Assembly: GCA_905116865.2 (NCBI GenBank)
Contig: CAJHNH020000846.1
Span: forward strand, 356,369 to 420,368
DNA: 64,000 bases
Origin: Candidula unifasciata
Lineage: Eukaryota; Mollusca; Gastropoda; Stylommatophora; Geomitridae
Direction: 5' to 3'
Below are positions 54,480 through 64,000 of this stretch, in pieces. The position numbers and the translations under genes are program-made. The notes beneath the pieces were generated by a model that had not been told where the DNA came from, made no database searches, and saw nothing but the letters and a program-made list of their open reading frames with translations. The stretch's first letter is position 1. Each line of letters starts with the position of its first letter.

Positions 54480-56905
54480 TAACAACTGACGGCTGACATC
54501 ACAGCACACTGAACATTCACATAAGTGCCCTATCCTCATCTACAGCAGCCAGCAAAGAGATTCTGATGGTGCCAGTCATTTGATCACATGTCCGACTGGC
54601 CTTTCCTCTAAGTGCAGAATGTTGACCAGATCTCCTGGTTACTCTCAGCTATACCAGAATGTTGACCAGATCTCCTGGTTACTCCTAGCTATACCAGAAT
54701 GTTGACCAGATCTCCTGGTTACTTCCAGCTATACCAGAATGTTGATCAGATCTCCTGGTTACTCCCAGTTATACCAGAATGTTGACCAGATCTCCTGGTT
54801 ACTCCCAGCTATACCAGAATGTTGACCAGATCTCCTGGTTACTCCTAGCTATACCAGAATGTTGACCAGATCTCCTGGTTACTCCCAGCTAAACCAGAAT
54901 GTTGATCAGATCTCCTGGTTACTCTCAGCTATACCAGAATGTTGACCAGATCTCCTGGTTACTCACAGCTATACCAGAATGTTGATCAGATCTCCTGGTT
55001 ACTCCCAGTTATACCAGAATGTTTACCAGATCTCCTGGTTACTCCCAGCTATACCAGAATGTTGACCAGATCTCCTGGTTACTCCCAGCTATACCAGAAT
55101 GTTGACCAGATCTCCTGGTTACTCCTAGCTATACCAGAATGTTGATCAGATCTCCTGGTTACTCCCAGTTATACCAGAATGTTGACCAGATCTCCTGGTT
55201 ACTCCTAGCTATACCAGAATGTTGATCAGATCTCCTGGTTACTCCCAGTTATACCAGAATGTTGACCAGATCTCCTGGTTACTCCTAGCTATACCAGAAT
55301 GTTGATCAGATCTCCTGGTTACTCCCAGCTATACCAGAATGTTGACCAGATCTCCTGGTTACTCCTAGCTATACCAGAATGTTGATCAGATCTCCTGGTT
55401 ACTCCCAGCTATACCAGAATGTTGACCAGATCTCCTGGTTACTCCCAGTTATACCAGAATGTTGATCAGATCTCCCTGTTACTTCCAGCTATACCAGAAT
55501 GTTGACCAGATCTCCTGGTTACTCCCAGCTATGCCAGAATGTTGATCAGATCTCCTGGTTACTCCCAGCTATACCAGAATGTTGATCAGATCTCCCTGTT
55601 ACTTCCAGCTATACCAGAATGTTGACCAGATCTCCTGGTTACTCCCAGCTATACCAGAATGTTGATCAGATCTCCTGGTTCCTCCCAGCTATACCAGAAT
55701 GTTGACCAGATCTCCTGGTTACTCCCAGCTATACCAGAATGTTGATCAGATCCCCTGGTTACACCCAGCTATACCAGAATGTTGACCAATCTCCTGGTTA
55801 CTCCCAGCTATACCAGAATGTTGATCAGATCTCCTGGTTACTCCCAGCTATACCAGAATGTTGACCAGATCTCCTGGTTACTCCCAGCTATACCAGAATG
55901 TTGATCAGATCTCCTGGTTACTCCCAGCTATACCAGAATGTTGATCAGATCTCCTGGTTACTCCCAGCTATACCAGAATGTTGATCAGATCTCCTGGTTA
56001 CTCCCAGTTATACCAGAATGTTGATCAGATCTTCTGGTTACTCCCAGCTATACCAGAATGTTGATCAGATCTCCTGGTTACTCCCAGCTATACCAGAATG
56101 TTGACCAGATCTCCTGGTTACTCCCAGCTATACCAGAATGTTGACCAGATCTCCTGGTTACTCCCAGCTACACCAGAATGTTGATCAGATCCCCTGGTTA
56201 CTCCCAGCTATACCAGAATGTTGATCAGATCTCCTGGCTACTCCCAGCTATACCAGAATGTTGACCAGATCTCCTGGTTACTCCCAGCTATACCAGAATG
56301 TTGATCAGATCTCCTGGTTACTCCCAGCTATACCAGAATGTTGATCAGATCCCCTGGTTACTCCCAGCTATACCAGAATGTTGATCAGATCTTCTGGTTA
56401 CTCCCAGCTATACCAGAATGTTGACCAGATCTCCTGGTTACTCCCAGCTATACCAGAATGTTGATCAGATCTCCTGGTTACTCCCAGCTATACCAGAATG
56501 TTGATCAGATCTCCTGGTTACTCCTAGCTATACCAGAATGTTGATCAGATCTCCTGGTTACTCCCAGCTATACCAGAATGTTGATCAGATCTCCTGGTTA
56601 CTCCCAGCTATACCAGAATGTTGATCAAATCTCCTGGTTACTCCCAGCTTTACCAGAATGTTGATCAAATCTCCTGGTTACTCCCAGCTATACCAGAATG
56701 TTGATCAAATCTCCTGGTTACTCCCAGCTATACCAGAATGTTGATCAGATCTCCTGGTTACTCCCAGCTATACCTGAAAGTTCACTTGCTCCAGAGCACC
56801 TTGACCACTGATAGCTTGTCATGCATAAATTTGCCTCCCATTGTTGCAAAACCAGCCAATCTGTCTGCCTGTTCATTTCAGAGAAGATCAGAACAGCAGA
56901 GTGTG
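54480..56905 (-). mobile_element. LINE family H 3' relic carrying an internal satellite
   Basis: On the minus strand the right flank (56905 to 56775) encodes NRQTDWL and contains TTTATGCATGACAAGCTATC, matching GNxxADRLAG and LMHDKADV of other H copies. The left flank (54610 to 54480) contains GAGGAAAGGCCAGTCGGACA and ends with the family terminus. In the intact-order copy at 62900-63200 these two flanks are about 70 bp apart. Here they are separated by 54 copies of a 40 bp unit. The element is a dead 5'-truncated fragment. Confidence 0.75.
54615..56773. repeat. 40 bp satellite, 54 copies, within LINE H relic
   Basis: Unit CAGAATGTTGACCAGATCTC plus CTGGTTACTCCCAGCTATAC. Position arithmetic (54615 to 56734, one single-base deletion near 55789) gives 53 full steps. 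GTTGACC and GTTGATC units alternate between about 55100 and 55900, an 80 bp dimer pattern. The antisense unit shares GTAACCAG and TCTGG with the LINE segment GTAACCAGAGGGTCTGGCTG at 63.08 kb. Confidence 0.95.
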
Positions 56906-57489
56906 CAATGAAGATCCTCCTGAAAATGAACAAATGTTATCTTTGTCTCACTTCAATTCCTGTTGTAGTGACCACCACATCTGTGGTCATGTCAACAGAC
57001 CATTATCAATATTTTAAGTCTATTGTCTCTCAACAATCTGGCATTACTAAAAGAACCCAAAAACATTCAAACACAGTGATTCTTATAAACAGTATGCTGT
57101 ATTCATCCAGCTTTATGTCAACATAAAAAAATTAGGTATTAACATATAACATACAATTACAAGCATACATCAGGTATTAACATATAACATACAATTACAA
57201 GCATACATCAAGTAAAAACCTAATACATTCAACAGTGAACATTTAACATATAGGCAACATAAAAGTTTAACTTAGTGTTTCAAATTTACAAAAAATTCAA
57301 TATTTAACTGTGTGTCTAGGCAGTATAATCTTGTATCCCCTGTCTTCATTGCAAGAAAGGAGACTGGAACTTCATTACATTATACCCTCCCAGGATAGTT
57401 AACTATATATTCTGAATATTATGTTGTCAAGTGTGCTCTTTTATCTTTTGACTTCTTTCTATGAGTGCCGATCAATAGATGACTGTTTG
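56906..57489. other. Unique sequence with a short 38 bp duplication
   Basis: At 57133-57215 GGTATTAACATATAACATAC plus ATTACAAGCATACATCA occurs twice in tandem. No gene supported. Confidence 0.5.
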
Positions 57490-57695
57490 CTTATTCTTCT
57501 TCTTCTGACTTCTATCTCCCAGTGAAACACAGGTCCTCAACCAACTCATGCCAAGCTGTCCTATCCATCACTATTGCATGAAACTCATCCTATATCCTCC
57601 CTATCTTTTTAGCTTCACTCTCTAGTTTCTTTCTCCATATTTTTTTGGTGTCTGGCTTTATTATGCCATGACCTAACATATTTATTGATGATCTA
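57490..57695 (-). mobile_element. RTE 3' fragment with GAA-type tail
   Basis: TTCTTCTTCT then CCCAGTGAAACACAGGTCCT, CAACCAACTCATGCCAAGCT and TCCATATTTTTTTGG, parallel to 15832-15990 of the RTE. Diverged, no frame. Confidence 0.75.
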
Positions 57696-57714
57696 ACACT
57701 TTGCATCCTTAAAG

Positions 57715-57820
57715 CAGTGTATCTGGGATTTTTTCACGCGGACTTCTAGTAATTTTCCCGGTTTCTGGGTAGTAGAATCGGACACCCATGTTTATTGTGC
57801 GCAAGTATAAAATCCATCCC
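57715..57820 (+). mobile_element. SINE family C fragment at the edge of the 33 bp satellite
   Basis: GACTTCTAGTAATTTTCCCG, TTTCTGGGTAGTAGAATCGG and ACACCCATG match 60703-60760. The satellite begins where the family continues with AAATCCA. Confidence 0.7.
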
Positions 57821-59820
57821 ATTTCCACACAGCACACTGTTGACAACAAGCCCATTTCCACACAAGACACTGTTGACAACAAGTCTATCGCCACACAAGA
57901 CACTGTTGACAACAAGTCTATCGCCACACAGGACACTGCTGACAACAAGTCTATCGCCACACAGGACACTGTTGACAACAAGTCTATCGCCACACAGGAC
58001 ACTGCTGACAACAAGTCTATCGCCACACAAGACACTGTTGACAACAAGTCTATCGCCACACAGGACACTGTTGACAACAAGCCCATCTCCACACAAGACA
58101 CTGTTGACAACAAGTCTATCGCCACACAGGACACTGTTGACAACAAGCCCATCGCCACAAAGGACACTGTTGACAAGTCCATCGCCACACAGGACACTGT
58201 TGACAACAAGCCCATCTCCACACAGGACACTGTTGACAACAAGCCCATCTCCACACAGGACAATGTTGACAACAAGTCCATCTTCACACAGGACACTGTT
58301 GACAACAAGCCCACCGCCACACAGGACACTGCTGACAACAAGCCCATCTATACACAGGACACTGTTGACAACAAGCCCATCTCCTCACAGGACTATGACA
58401 ACAAGTCTATCGCCACACAGGACACTGTTGACAACAAGCCCATCTCCACACAGGACACTGTTGACAACAAGCCCATCTTTACACAGGACATTCTTGACAA
58501 CAAGTCTATCGCCACACAGGACACTGTTGACAACAAGTCCATCTCCACACAGGACAATGTTGACAACAAGACCATCTCCACACAGGACACTGTTGACAAC
58601 AAGCCCATCTCCACACAGGACACTGCTGACAACAAGCCCATCTTTACACAGGACACTGCTGACAACAAGACCATCTTTACACAGGACACTGTTGACAACA
58701 AGCCCATCTTTACACAGGACACTGCTGACAACAAGACCATCTCCACACAGGACACTGTTGACAACAAGCCCATCTCCACACAGGACACTGCTGACAACAA
58801 GCCCATCTTTACACAGGACACTGCTGACAACAAGCCCATCTTTACACAGGACACTGTTGACAACAAGCCCATCTTTACACAGGACACTGTTGACAACAAG
58901 CCCACCGCCACACAGGACACTGCTGACAACAAGCCCATCTTTACACAGGACACTGTTGACAACAAGCCCATCTTTACACAGGACACTGCTGACAACAAGA
59001 CCATCTCCACACAGGACACTGTTGACAACAAGCCCATCTCCACACAGGACACTGTTGACAACAAGCCCATCTCCACACAGGACACTGCTGACAACAAGCC
59101 CATCTTTACACAGGACACTGTTGACAACAAGCCCATCTTTACACAGGACACTGCTGACAACAAGCCCATCTTTACACAGGACACTGTTGACAACAAGCCC
59201 ATCTTTACACAGGACACTGTTGACAACAAGCCCACCGCCACACAGGACACTGCTGACAACAAGCCCATCTTTACACAGGACACTGTTGACAACAAGCCCA
59301 TCTTTACACAGGACACTGCTGACAACAAGACCATCTCCACACAGGACACTGCTGACAACAAGCCCATCTCCACACAGGACACTGTTGACAACAAGCCCAT
59401 CTTTACACAGGACACTGTTGACAACAAGCCCATCTCCACACAGGACACTCTTGACAACAAGTCTATCGCCACACAGGACACTGTTGACAACAAGACCATC
59501 TCCACACAGGACACTGTTGACAACAAGCCCATCTTTACACAGGACACTGCTGACAACAAGCCCATCTCCACACAGGACACTGTTGACAACAAGTCCATCT
59601 CCACACAGGACACTGCTGACAACAAGCCCATCTCCACACAGGACACTGCTGACAACAAGCCCATCTCCACACAGGACACTGTTGACAACAAGTCCATCTC
59701 CACACAGGACACTGCTGACAACAAGCCCATCTCCACACAGGACAATGCTGACAACAAGCCCATCTCCACACAGGACAATGCTGACAACAAGACCATCTCC
59801 ACACAGGACACTGCTGACTG
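57820..59820. repeat. 33 bp satellite, ~61 copies
   Basis: Unit ACAACAAGCCCATCTCCACA plus CAGGACACTGTTG. Because the unit is 11 codons and lacks stops, one plus frame is open for 679 codons (repeat PISTQDTVDNK), a second for 678, and a minus frame for 472. Variable codons are CCC/TCC/TCT/ACC, TCC/TTT/GCC and GTT/GCT, mostly amino-acid changing, so there is no sign of selection on protein. The apparent start ATG lies in SINE C. The frame ends two codons after the last unit. I treat it as non-coding. Confidence 0.93.
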
Positions 59821-59825
59821 GTCCT

Positions 59826-60499
59826 AGATGACGAAAGAGAAACTTCTAGGAAACTTGCGACAAACTCGTGTTAATGATTGTAGTACTGAATGCAACGTGT
59901 CTGTTTGGTTAAATTGCTCAGCAGGCGCACCCAATCAAGTTGCTAGGCTTTGAATTATTGTGACTCTGGACTTGTCAAATGGGTTCCACAATCAAGAAAG
60001 ACACCAACCACTACAGTAGTATTTAGGACATTGGACACAAAATCAATTGAACCCTTTAGTACACTTATGCAGAAACTTCCTGCTCAAAAGGTCATTTATG
60101 AGATAACACTAGCAAAGTGATTTTCAAGAGTACATGGCAATGGTTACTTCTAGGAACACACTAGTTAGGTTATTTTTGGCATAAAATTCACAGTGATTTC
60201 TGAAAGCACATGGCAAAGTGATTTCTAAGGGTTAATATATAGGATAGTTTCTGAGAAATACAGCCATTTATTTCCTTCATACTTTGATTTTACAAGGATA
60301 TTCTGATCAACCAAAATGAGACTGTCTGGAAATTTATACATTTGCTGCAGACCAAGAACATTTGCACAGAATTATGAGATTAATATCATCATGCAGGAAG
60401 CCTTTCACAATGCTACACACTCATCCAAACCTGCTGGAATTACTTTCTTTTAAATCCTTTGACAGTTTATACTGCCTCAGGTACAGTCGTGCCTAGAGT
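59826..60499. other. Unique sequence, weak degenerate repeats
   Basis: GCACATGGCAAAGTGATTTC-like words recur two or three times at 60110-60230. No gene. Confidence 0.45.
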
Positions 60500-60613
60500 T
60501 TCCTTAATGTCCCGCATACAATACAACTGCTGTGTGAAAGATGAGAGTTTGGAAAGGCCAAACAGATAATATTGCCAATTTGTGACTATTTAAAAATAAT
60601 GTTTGCTCGTTAG
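60500..60613 (+). mobile_element. Repeat E, diverged copy
   Basis: ATACAACTGCTGTGTGAAAG, TTGGAAAGGCCAAA and TTGTGACTATTTAAAAATAA, then a degenerate GCTCGTT tail; compare 32480-32605. Confidence 0.6.
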
Positions 60614-60619
60614 TGTCTT

Positions 60620-61010
60620 CATTATGTCTGTTGAGGGATAGCATCCGCCTCGAGTGCTGGAGGTTCCGGGTTGAAGCCCCGGTGAAGGCTGAGATTTGTT
60701 CACGTCAACTTCTAGTAATTTCCCCTGGTCTCTGGGTAGTAAGATCGGATGCCCGTGTGTATTGTTGGGCATGTTAAAAAAATCCACTGGCAGGTGGAAA
60801 TCAAAAAGAGTAGCCATACGGTGTTGCCTGAGCAAAATTTGGAGTTTAAAATCGACCCAAAGTGTTTCATCATCCTCGTCTGTGCTAGAGTTTGTGCACT
60901 GCGCTGAGATTCTTTGGACTCAGGCTTGAGTCAGAAGTAGAACGGAGCACTTATGGGTTACTACCCTTGTGCCAGGATGTTGATCCGTCATTTAGACCTA
61001 AACCATTATG
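60620..61010 (+). mobile_element. tRNA-derived SINE, family C, full copy
   Basis: The head has a B-box-like GGTTGAAGCCC (60669-60679) within a self-complementary CCGGGTTGAAGCCCCGG T-arm. Then come CTTCTAGTAATTTCCCCTGG, GCCCGTGTGTATTG and a 3' end with GAGCACTTATGGGTTACTAC. Partial copies are at 34995 and 57715. Confidence 0.7.
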
Positions 61011-61956
61011 TTTGTTGACTCCTGCCTCATCATTCAGGATCCGTGTCTTCCATTAACATTCTCCTTAAACCAGTGTAACACTTGATGTGGCCACAATATT
61101 TGAGTTCTAAGACACGATACCCTTAGTGAGCCCACCTTCTTGGATGCACTGCTCTTGTAGAATGTGTATTTATTTCTGTTTTTCTTGATCAACAGTATCT
61201 TTATTCTTCTGCTTATGTCCTTAAAAAGGTGGTTAGCATGTTATGTTGTGGTTTACAGCCAGACTGTGATATCCGTCATGAGAATGGGGCTGTCTCAGCA
61301 ACACTAATGGGGAACATTCATTCTAAAAAAACTCTCTGTCAAATTTAAGTCCAATGGTCTTGATATTTTTCTGTATGTTTCTAAACTGGGCTATGAACAT
61401 AAAGCTATAAAATAGTCATGTTTTAAAATTGCAAGAAAATGATAAACTATAAATGTAAATGTGAATCAAAAAACAGTGTCAGATGGAAATGCACACTGAA
61501 AATACTTTCATATAGGAAATATGTCCACTGATGATATAAAAATACCTTTCACAAACAGGCAGCCATTCAACTATGTCTACTAAAAGTAAAATCTGGTGAA
61601 AATTGTGTAAAGTCTATTTAAAGAAATATCTGGAGGCCACTACAAACTGTAGCAAACAAACTGAATCTATTCTGTGACATTTTGTAACGGCCTGTTTGCC
61701 AAAAACACACAATCATATTCTCCTGTAAACTGTACAAATACTACGGCAGGCCATTTCTGTCCGATGTCATCATCAGCCGGGATGTAAGTCTTGAAGGCAG
61801 TGCATCAATTCAAACATCATTATTTTTTACGCCTGCAACAAACAAAAAAACAGCATGAAGTCCAGAAACCGCTACTCTTTCCAACCTATCTACTCATAGC
61901 ACTGGCCAACAGCATTTTTTTTTTAAACAATGTGTGTTTTTTTAATACATTTATGT
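61011..61956. other. Unique AT-rich sequence
   Basis: No gene or repeat recognised. The frame 61791-62057 runs into the SINE and has no domain. Confidence 0.45.
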
Positions 61957-62180
61957 TGGTGTCTATGGCTCAAGCACAGCGAACATGCTTTGTAATGCCA
62001 GGGTACCAGGTTCGATCTCAGCTGCAAATGATCTTACAGCAGACCGCCTTGTGTTAGTTTTGACAGTGGTATCAAGAGCCGACTATTCAGCCGACAATGG
62101 TAAATTTGCCTAGAAATACAACGATTAAAAAAATGCTATGGTTGTTTCTGCAATGGCCTGATAGGACATGCAACTGACTT
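61957..62180 (+). mobile_element. tRNA-derived SINE, family A, old copy
   Basis: B box GGTTCGATCTC at 62009-62019 and A-box-like TGGCTCAAGCA at 61966. Body words GACAGTGGTATCAAGAG and TGCCTAGAAATACAAC match 29519-29770 with many substitutions. Confidence 0.75.
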
Positions 62181-62477
62181 TTTAAATACACATCTTCCCT
62201 CAACATAGCACATACACATTTTTTTTATAATGATTTTGGGCCATCTCCATTTTAAAGGTTGGCTACAGTCTACGCGCTGCTGTCTTTAGAAACATTAGGT
62301 GGTCAGGCTCTAATCCCTCCCATGGTGCGACTCTCAAACAACAGTCCAAAAACTATAAGAACGATATTTTAAATAAACTGTCCACCCCAAAAATTGAACT
62401 TACAACTCGAGGACCTTACTAACCCATTTACTAACCTCTAAGCAACAGAATAACACAATTCGTGAGTCCTAAATAAA

Positions 62478-62750
62478 GAGACAGCCGCAGTGATGTAGCA
62501 GCCAGAAGCTGGCCAAAGAGGCGTCTGAAGGTGGCGGATTTGAATCTGAACAAAGCCAGGTTTTTTTTTTTTTTAAGAACTGACCTTTGCTCCCAGGTCG
62601 ACCCAGCCTTGAGTGGGTACCAGGTAAAGTCCTGGGAAGTATAGATAGCTGGTGTAATGCTGACCCCATCATATACCAATTCCATTTTACCTACAAAATA
62701 CCAGTCTAGTCCTATATGCCCAGAAGGTGTGGAAAAGGGTCCCATATAAA
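62478..62750 (+). mobile_element. SINE family B, long copy
   Basis: Degenerate tRNA-like head (GGCGGATTTGAATCTG near 62533), a T run, then CTCCCAGGTCGACCCAGCCT, GAGTGGGTACCAGGTAAAGT and TATGCCCAGAAGGTGTGG. Confidence 0.75.
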
Positions 62751-62899
62751 GAGTGCTGCCACATCGTAGTTCACCAAGAAGACAATACATTTCTGACAAT
62801 TGTCTGAACAAACTTGAATATGTCAGGGCAGGTGTACACAGGACGGAGAAATGAGCACGCCTTTCTCATGCATCAAGGGATGTGTGCTACAGAGTCAGA

Positions 62900-63200
62900 G
62901 GCTGTTATCTATGGGAATGTTGAGTTGAGTCAAGAATTGACATCACAGCACTCGGGGCATTCCCATGCGTGCTCCGTCCTCATCTTCAGCAGCCAGCGCA
63001 GATTTCGAATACTGATGGTACCGGTCACAATCTGGTTATATGTCCGTCTTGCCTTTCCTCAGAGTGTAGTGAGCCAGCCAGACCCTCTGGTTACACCCAG
63101 GTGCCTCTTCTTTCCAGGCCAAAATAATCTTCTTTCTCTACTGATTCCGTTGCTTGTTCCCAAAGGGCCTTGACATCTGCCTTGTCATGCATCAATTCAC
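62900..63200 (-). mobile_element. LINE family H, 3' end (uninterrupted reference copy)
   Basis: On the minus strand GGELMHDKADVKALWEQATE, then a segment with GTAACCAGAGGGTCTGG, then TLRKGKTDI and the terminal GCACGCATGGGAATGCCC. It shows the order of the family without the 40 bp array. Confidence 0.75.
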
Positions 63201-63299
63201 CACCTATCTATAGAAAGATACATGTAAACAAAAATCAGTTAAGGGTTAGACAGTTGCCTGCTGACCCAAAGTTCCTTTGTTCAAATCTGCACAGAAGGC

Positions 63300-63433
63300 A
63301 GATTTGTATCAACATCAAGTGCCTCACCAAGCAGGTGTTGTTATCATGCCCCTACAAAACCTGCACAACAGCATGTATCAGACTCATGTGCTGACACACC
63401 TCCATGCCATAACAGGCTGTCCAGAATCTCATC
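63300..63433 (-). mobile_element. LINE family 2 tail, interrupted
   Basis: ATCAAGTGCCTCACCAAGCA, TGCTGACACACCTCCATGCC and GGCTGTCCAGAATCTCATCT parallel 10650-10790. The family 3 LINE is inserted at its end. Confidence 0.65.
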
Positions 63434-63442
63434 TTGCCCAAG

Positions 63443-63642
63443 CCTCATCATCATCATGTAGCAGGTCCTTTGCAGAACGTCGCTGTAATCACTGTCTGCC
63501 TGAAAGAAACTCGGTCTCTCACCAGCTCTCCCGCCTCATGTACTTTCATACTAAAGGAGTCACTGATATCCTGTGCATATATTTTTGTTGGTCGGCCCCT
63601 GCCCCTCCTTCCTGGTACCATACCTTCTGCTATAGTATTTTA
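63443..63642 (-). mobile_element. LINE 3' end (family 3), antisense copy
   Basis: Closely similar to 52547-52750 (GTAGCAGGTCCTTTGCAGAA, CTGCCTGAAAGAAACTC). ATG-type tail at 63445-63458. Duplication TTGCCCAAG at 63434-63442 and 63643-63651. Insertion length is 200 bp. Confidence 0.85.
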
Positions 63643-63878
63643 TTGCCCAAGGATCCAAACTAAATCAACAATCTGCCATGACTTTAAACATACCAAAGAG
63701 AGTTTCCATGTTAGCATCACATCATCAACTGTTGGTATTTTAGGATCCTGCAAGCAAGCAAACACAACAAATTACAATTGTCTAAACCTTGATATCTAAG
63801 AGATAACATAACAATGGAACACAGAATGTAGAGTTGGTACTCATATTCCTTTTCAAAGTCCCAGCCAATTCTGTTATA

Positions 63879-64000
63879 CAGTCAAGTCCACTTAAGTTGA
63901 ACTCAGATAAGTCGAATTTCGGTTAAGTCGACATGACCAGCTTAGTCCCAGCAATTTTCTCTCTTGTGTGTGCTGTCTGGATAAGTAGAAGTCCAGATAA
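63879..64000 (+). mobile_element. Possible pogo/Tigger-like element, cut by the window end
   Basis: After a TA at 63877 it starts CAGTCAAGTCCACTTAAGTT with repeated AAGTCGAA words (63903, 63912, 63926). CAG termini and TA targets are usual for pogo-like elements. Only one end is in the window, so this cannot be confirmed. Confidence 0.35.

Noticed and set aside
57788..59827. 679-codon open frame as a real repetitive protein gene
   Set aside because: The unit is 33 bp and stop-free in several frames on both strands; variation is mostly amino-acid changing; the start lies in a SINE; there is no unique coding flank.

Overview
This is a window of animal nuclear DNA, AT-rich and dominated by repeats. 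I find no intact host protein-coding gene, no rRNA and no functional tRNA gene. The mix of elements is typical of a molluscan genome, most likely a gastropod: RTE-type LINEs with (GAA)n tails, several tRNA-derived SINE families, hAT and piggyBac-like MITEs, and very many minisatellites. The taxonomic call is an inference from repeat types only.

Layout. 1-9 kb is mostly unique AT-rich sequence with one LINE 3' end (4.8-5.2 kb) and one dispersed repeat. 8.7-12.8 kb holds a diverged ~70 bp satellite, two hAT-like insertions, two LINE 3' ends and a 46 bp minisatellite. 13.3-15.6 kb has a LINE RNase H relic and three copies of a hairpin-headed, CAGT-tailed element. A nearly full-length RTE element (15,830-19,030, minus strand) follows; it has an 11 bp target-site duplication, an apurinic-type endonuclease and a reverse transcriptase, and is inactivated by four stops and two frameshifts. 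19.6-22.4 kb is three back-to-back satellites (60, 35 and 24 bp units). 24-28.3 kb has 27, 41 and 17 bp satellites. 29.8-31.2 kb is the longest CpG-bearing unique stretch and the best place to look for a promoter or first exon. 35.6-43 kb is again satellite (24, 45 and 41 bp), interrupted by a SPIN/URR1-like hAT transposon whose interior has grown into 97 exact-length 31 bp units. 43-54 kb is a patchwork of SINEs, LINE tails and unique DNA. 54.5-56.9 kb is a LINE 3' relic carrying 54 copies of a 40 bp unit. 57.8-59.8 kb is a 33 bp minisatellite open in several frames. 60-64 kb is SINEs, LINE tails and the start of a possible pogo-like element.

How the parts relate. Transposons and satellites here are not independent. 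Two large arrays lie inside identifiable transposons, and several TTC/GAA microsatellites lie exactly at LINE 3' tails. Insertion order can be read from target-site duplications: removing the hAT and a SINE restores an uninterrupted 41 bp satellite, and removing the RTE element rejoins an older LINE tail. About a quarter of the window is tandem repeat. The long open frames all lie in satellites whose unit is a multiple of three, or which lack stops by chance, and I treat them as non-coding.
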